Of a stretch of 49,383 bases of DNA, positions 44,187 through 49,383 are shown piece after piece. The notes beneath the pieces were generated by a model. It saw nothing but the letters and a program-made list of their open reading frames with translations. It made no database searches and had not been told where the DNA came from. The first letter of the stretch is position 1. The number at the start of each line of letters is the position of its first letter. A program made the translations under genes and the position numbers. Location of the stretch: assembly GCF_900184995.1 (NCBI RefSeq), contig NZ_LT860099.1:2825445-2874827 (forward strand), in the 5' to 3' direction. The stretch comes from Konateibacter massiliensis (GTDB lineage Bacteria; Bacillota; Clostridia; Lachnospirales; Lachnospiraceae).

Positions 44187-47100
44187 ATAGAAGTAGAACC
44201 ATAGTGGAATGTAAATCAAAGTATGGAGTGGACATGTATTTGAAAGGAAAGCATAGAAGTAGAACCATAGTGGAATGTAAATAGATGAAATATCAAGTGA
44301 TAATTTTGGCTTGTGTTCGATAGAAGTAGAACCATAGTGGAATGTAAATCTGAAAAAGTTTAGCGACTTGGCATACCGAGGATTTCATAGAAGTAGAACC
44401 ATAGTGGAATGTAAATTGGACTGTACGGATTTTAACTCAAGCTCTGTGAAGCATAGAAGTAGAACCATAGTGGAATGTAAATATAGGTAGAGACAATTGG
44501 GTATATAGGCAATTCTTTATAGAAGTAGAACCATAGTGGAATGTAAATCTAACAATTCGGCGTCAACTGTAGAAGCGGAGCCAATAGAAGTAGAACCATA
44601 GTGGAATGTAAATGAGTATTCGGAATAGCGCGGCATCTTACAGACTGTATAGAAGTAGAACCATAGTGGAATGTAAATGTAACTTATATCCGCACAATTT
44701 GCATGCTTTGATATAATAGAAGTAGAACCATAGTGGAATGTAAATTGTTTTGTTATGTTTTATTTATTACTTATTATGAGTAATAGAAGTAGAACCATAG
44801 TGGAATGTAAATCAAGACGGGGTTGTTATAACATTCCTGCCAAGTACACATAGAAGTAGAACCATAGTGGAATGTAAATTCGGTTGAAAATGCTAAAGAG
44901 CGAGATAAAATAACAATAGAAGTAGAACCATAGTGGAATGTAAATTCTTGTATTTCGATTTGTTCTTTATTTTTTAGCTCTAATAGAAGTAGAACCATAG
45001 TGGAATGTAAATTTGTATTGTATGTCCTTAGACGCATTGGCTGTGGAATAGAAGTAGAACCATAGTGGAATGTAAATACGATTGGTTGGGGGCATACTGG
45101 TACAGTTGACGGAATAGAAGTAGAACCATAGTGGAATGTAAATTGACATATACTCACTTTCATTTCTAAATGATTGCATAATAGAAGTAGAACCATAGTG
45201 GAATGTAAATGAAGAGCCACCCGAGCCAGATCCAGAGCCAGACCCAGATAGAAGTAGAACCATAGTGGAATGTAAATAAACTTGTTATTGAAAACAACAA
45301 GACCGGACGGAAATAGAAGTAGAACCATAGTGGAATGTAAATTTCTTCGATGAAGAGGACTTGGAATACTACCTTAAATATAGAAGTAGAACCATAGTGG
45401 AATGTAAATTTTCTCCTCAAGAAATACAACTGAATTAATAATTCAGATAGAAGTAGAACCATAGTGGAATGTAAATTAACGATAGGCGATTACAATCAGA
45501 CAAACGAACCAAATAGAAGTAGAACCATAGTGGAATGTAAATTGATTAGTAATTAAACTTGTAGCCATAAAAAAGCCATAGAAGTAGAACCATAGTGGAA
45601 TGTAAATTAGCGTTCAACGCTTTCTCCTCGTTCGTAGTTCCATAGAAGTAGAACCATAGTGGAATGTAAATAGAACACATTTAATATCACTTTTATTTAT
45701 GAGTGTTATAGAAGTAGAACCATAGTGGAATGTAAATTATGACCTTCCGCCAACTGGTGGTAGTGGTGAGGTATAGAAGTAGAACCATAGTGGAATGTAA
45801 ATGTTGGATTCAAAAACTAAGTCATTTTGTATATTTTATAGAAGTAGAACCATAGTGGAATGTAAATTTATTTGATACCTAACACCTTTAGTCATTTATC
45901 ATTATAGAAGTAGAACCATAGTGGAATGTAAATATTGTTATTGTTTTATATCCTCTTACACCAGTCTGTTATAGAAGTAGAACCATAGTGGAATGTAAAT
46001 TCATATTTCCTACTAAATGAATAATTTCCTTCTGTAATAGAAGTAGAACCATAGTGGAATGTAAATCTGAATTCTATCGGAGCGACACAGAAATGGACTA
46101 ACCATAGAAGTAGAACCATAGTGGAATGTAAATAAAAGTAGAGAAGAATTTAAATCTGGGATAAATTGTATAGAAGTAGAACCATAGTGGAATGTAAATT
46201 TTCTTATTTCAATTTTTTATAACCAATTTAGTGCATAGAAGTAGAACCATAGTGGAATGTAAATTTTATTGAAAAGATTTTAGAATATATGGAAAACCTT
46301 ATAGAAGTAGAACCATAGTGGAATGTAAATGAAGCAGATAGGCGAGAAATCGAAAACACTTACAATAGAAGTAGAACCATAGTGGAATGTAAATCTTGCT
46401 CGTAGTAAGACGATTACTAAAATCGATTGGCATAGAAGTAGAACCATAGTGGAATGTAAATTTTTCAAAAGCGGAGCTAAAAGGCGAAGACATTTCATAG
46501 AAGTAGAACCATAGTGGAATGTAAATATATTTATTAAATTATAATCATTAGTTCTTAAAGTATAGAAGTAGAACCATAGTGGAATGTAAATCGTAATACA
46601 AGGGGTTTCATCACCGTTCTTTACATCATAGAAGTAGAACCATAGTGGAATGTAAATAACATAAATGCCGTCTTTTACAAACTGAGAAACAGTATAGAAG
46701 TAGAACCATAGTGGAATGTAAATTAAATAATAGTCAAGCAATAACGCTACATCAAAATTAATAGAAGTAGAACCATAGTGGAATGTAAATATTATTCTTA
46801 TCATATTAAAATAATACTTCATAATAATAGAAGTAGAACCATAGTGGAATGTAAATTCATATGAACTAACCATACCACTCCGCAAGCCTCCATAGAAGTA
46901 GAACCATAGTGGAATGTAAATTTGAGTGCAAGATTTAACTTTGACATCGGTATTCCAGATAGAAGTAGAACCATAGTGGAATGTAAATCCTTTATGGTTT
47001 AACTCATTACTCTTCGTCATCCACATAGAAGTAGAACCATAGTGGAATGTAAATAGATAAGTTAAACTTCTTAGGAAAGAAAAAGGATAAGATAGAAGTA

Positions 47101-48512
47101 GAACCATAGTGGAATGTAAATGCAAAGGAATGTCAAATAAATATGGTGTACCAGAAGAATAGAAGTAGAACCATAGTGGAATGTAAATTGTACTCCGGTG
47201 ATGGTTCAAAACCTTCAAGCTCTTATAGAAGTAGAACCATAGTGGAATGTAAATTAACATGTTTAGATAGCCATGTCCACGCATCAGTATTATAGAAGTA
47301 GAACCATAGTGGAATGTAAATATGGATTGCACAATTGCGGTTGATATGGCTAATAGAATAGAAGTAGAACCATAGTGGAATGTAAATGTGGATATGCCTT
47401 ATGTTCGATTTTCAATTAATACTGATAGAAGTAGAACCATAGTGGAATGTAAATACAACAGGTGCCGTGGCAACTGTATCAAGTGACTCACATAGAAGTA
47501 GAACCATAGTGGAATGTAAATCTAGAAGGACAATTATTGCGTGCAGAAAGTAACTGATAGAAGTAGAACCATAGTGGAATGTAAATGTTCGAGAAGCTGG
47601 TATAAATATTTTTTCTTCCTGATAGAAGTAGAACCATAGTGGAATGTAAATCTTTGACATCTTCCCTTATATTCCTGAGATCGTTTTTATATAGAAGTAG
47701 AACCATAGTGGAATGTAAATTCGCTTATATCCGTATTTTTAAAATTTGCCGTAATCGATAGAAGTAGAACCATAGTGGAATGTAAATTATCATATTTTTT
47801 CGTCTCTCTATCCGCTCGGATATATAGAAGTAGAACCATAGTGGAATGTAAATGCGGGCACAATTAGAAGCTGGAAAAACCGGTATTCAATAGAAGTAGA
47901 ACCATAGTGGAATGTAAATATTGAATTGCAGATTTGATTCATTGTGGAAACCCCCAATAGAAGTAGAACCATAGTGGAATGTAAATAAGTGTTAAAGGCT
48001 TCCCTGAGTGGTCAGACAATCGTATAGAAGTAGAACCATAGTGGAATGTAAATTCTCTTCCTTAATTCTTCTGTTAAGTCTTCAAATGTATAGAAGTAGA
48101 ACCATAGTGGAATGTAAATACAGGAGATGACCAGTTCATCAAGTATTATAACAACATAGAAGTAGAACCATAGTGGAATGTAAATTTTTTAAACTCAATT
48201 CCTAATTTGTCGCACATTTCATAGAAGTAGAACCATAGTGGAATGTAAATGAAACGAAGAGGTGTATAGAAGAGAAGCACTTTTGGAGATAGAAGTAGAA
48301 CCATAGTGGAATGTAAATAATATTACGGAGTAGGCTCTTCTTCGATTTTCTCAATAGAAGTAGAACCATAGTGGAATGTAAATCTTACAGAGACACTTAT
48401 TGAAGCGTTAGAAGAATCATAGAAGTAGAACCATAGTGGAATGTAAATTAAATAGCGGCTCATACCATTCAACTGTGTCTCCATAGAAGTAGAACCATAG
48501 TGGAATGTAAAT

Positions 48513-48547
48513 ATATATTAAAGGTTATTTTAACGAAGTCGGCTTGC
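48513..48547 (+). other. Spacer 125, homologous to spacer 59
   Basis: This 35-bp spacer encodes YIKGYFNEVGL in the same frame and register as spacer 59. Being further from the leader, it should be the older acquisition. Confidence 0.9.
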
Positions 48548-49383
48548 ATAGAAGTAGAACCATAGTGGAATGTAAATCTTGATTTTGAAAAAGGTTTTAA
48601 AGTTGAAATTTCATAGAAGTAGAACCATAGTGGAATGTAAATATCGTCTTGGTCGGGTAATACTTCGTTCCATTCCAATAGAAGTAGAACCATAGTGGAA
48701 TGTAAATAATTAATTGACACAGACAAAGAGAAAACAATATACTATAGAAGTAGAACCATAGTGGAATGTAAATCGGAATGATATCCTTTGCCCCGTTGGC
48801 TTGTAAACACATAGAAGTAGAACCATAGTGGAATGTAAATAAACAAAGATACGATGATTGGCTTTATAATGATGCTGATAGAAGTAGAACCATAGTGGAA
48901 TGTAAATAAGTAAAATCCGTCCATATAATTTTCCTCCTTCAAACATAGAAGTAGAACCATAGTGGAATGTAAATTAAAGAGTTAGTATTTTCATTAAGCG
49001 TTTCACAAGCATAGAAGTAGAACCATAGTGGAATGTAAATGAAGAATATGAACCTGTGATATATAACGAACAGCAAATAGAAGTAGAACCATAGTGGAAT
49101 GTAAATTATTTATGTCTAGATCCGAAATTGCTGATTATAAAAATAGAAGTAGAACCATAGTGGAATGTAAATGGATATGGAATAGGGTATGGAAAAAGCG
49201 CTGTCAATAGAAGTAGAACCATAGTGGAATGTAAATACGATTGTTGTTGTTGCTATGAAACCACCCGATAAGATAGAAGTAGAACCATAGTGGAATGTAA
49301 ATAAGGATGATTGGCAAGTATGGTTTTATCGCTTATAACATAGAAGTAGAACCATAGTGGAATGTAAATAAGGTAAAAGGTCC

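Larger units (their letters stand above)
40305..49383 (+). CRISPR. Type I-B CRISPR array, at least 138 repeats, runs past the window end
   Basis: By hand count there are 138 complete repeats of 30 bp (starts from 40305 to 49340), 137 complete spacers and a 14-bp piece of the next. The repeat begins ATAGAAGTAG and ends GGAATGTAAAT. I saw no variant repeat. Spacers are 34-39 bp, mean unit about 66 bp. The ATGTAAAT end matches other clostridial I-B repeats and, with leader and cas2 on the left, sets transcription to the plus strand. Newest spacers should be near 40335. No degenerate terminal repeat is reached. Open frames on the minus strand within the array are repeat translation artefacts. Confidence 0.99.

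Noticed and set aside
40178-48960. Many minus-strand open frames with recurring FTFHYGSTSI, IYIPLWFYFY and LHSTMVLLL
   Set aside because: These are the three frame translations of the reverse-complemented CRISPR repeat, which has no stop codon in any frame. They are not genes.
1-49383. tRNA, rRNA, prophage or insertion-sequence genes
   Set aside because: None was recognised in any part of the window; no transposase, integrase or phage structural gene is among the open frames.

Overview
This window looks like chromosomal DNA of a low-GC, strictly anaerobic Firmicute, most likely a gut Lachnospiraceae. Three things point there: gene style (strong AGGAGG ribosome sites, AT-rich intergenic DNA, many intrinsic terminators), an oxygen-sensitive class III ribonucleotide reductase, and a pectin-oligosaccharide locus. 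The family assignment is inference; no rRNA or tRNA gene was seen.

Layout. 1-3.9 kb: a CheV-like chemotaxis adaptor, a Sir2-fold protein lacking the usual catalytic histidine, and a membrane protein with nine acidic 13-residue repeats. 4.0-6.1 kb: hisH-hisF-ung. 6.1-8.4 kb: a double-HTH MerR regulator and a two-gene ABC exporter. 8.5-12.8 kb (minus strand): a 1418-residue protein of the 2-hydroxyacyl-CoA dehydratase activase/dehydratase superfamily. 13.0-17.5 kb: a small LysM protein, a CorA-type transporter behind a long structured leader with a 16-codon ORF, a rhomboid-like membrane protein, pyruvate kinase and a cyclic-nucleotide-binding-fold protein. 17.5-26.0 kb: a pectin module of sugar ABC transporter (binding lipoprotein and two permeases, no ATPase), GH105, GH28, a TIM-barrel isomerase and a LacI regulator, with two matching operator-like sites around the main promoter. 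26.0-31.5 kb: a cluster of palindromes, an L,D-transpeptidase lipoprotein, nrdD-nrdG-dut under two NrdR boxes spaced 31 bp, and an unknown basic protein.

31.7-49.4 kb is a complete type I-B CRISPR-Cas system, all on the plus strand: cas6-cas8b-cas7-cas5-cas3-cas4-cas1-cas2, a leader of about 180 bp, and an array that runs off the end of the window. I counted 138 repeats of 30 bp, with no variant seen, and 137 complete spacers of 34-39 bp. The repeat ends in ATGTAAAT, as in other clostridial I-B repeats, so crRNAs should be read in the same direction as the cas genes. A ribosome site and in-frame ATG inside cas8b predict a separately translated small subunit (Cas11b, 99 aa).

The most striking new observation is in the spacers. 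Spacers 59 and 125, 66 units apart, encode the same peptide (YIKGYFNEVGL), and within the shared codons every difference is at a third position. They appear to be independent acquisitions from the same site of a conserved gene in two diverged invaders. Several other spacers, read on the minus strand, carry a ribosome site and/or start codon of an invader gene. The leader upstream of corA (perfect consensus promoter, two hairpins, 16-residue ORF) is the best candidate here for an undescribed regulatory element.
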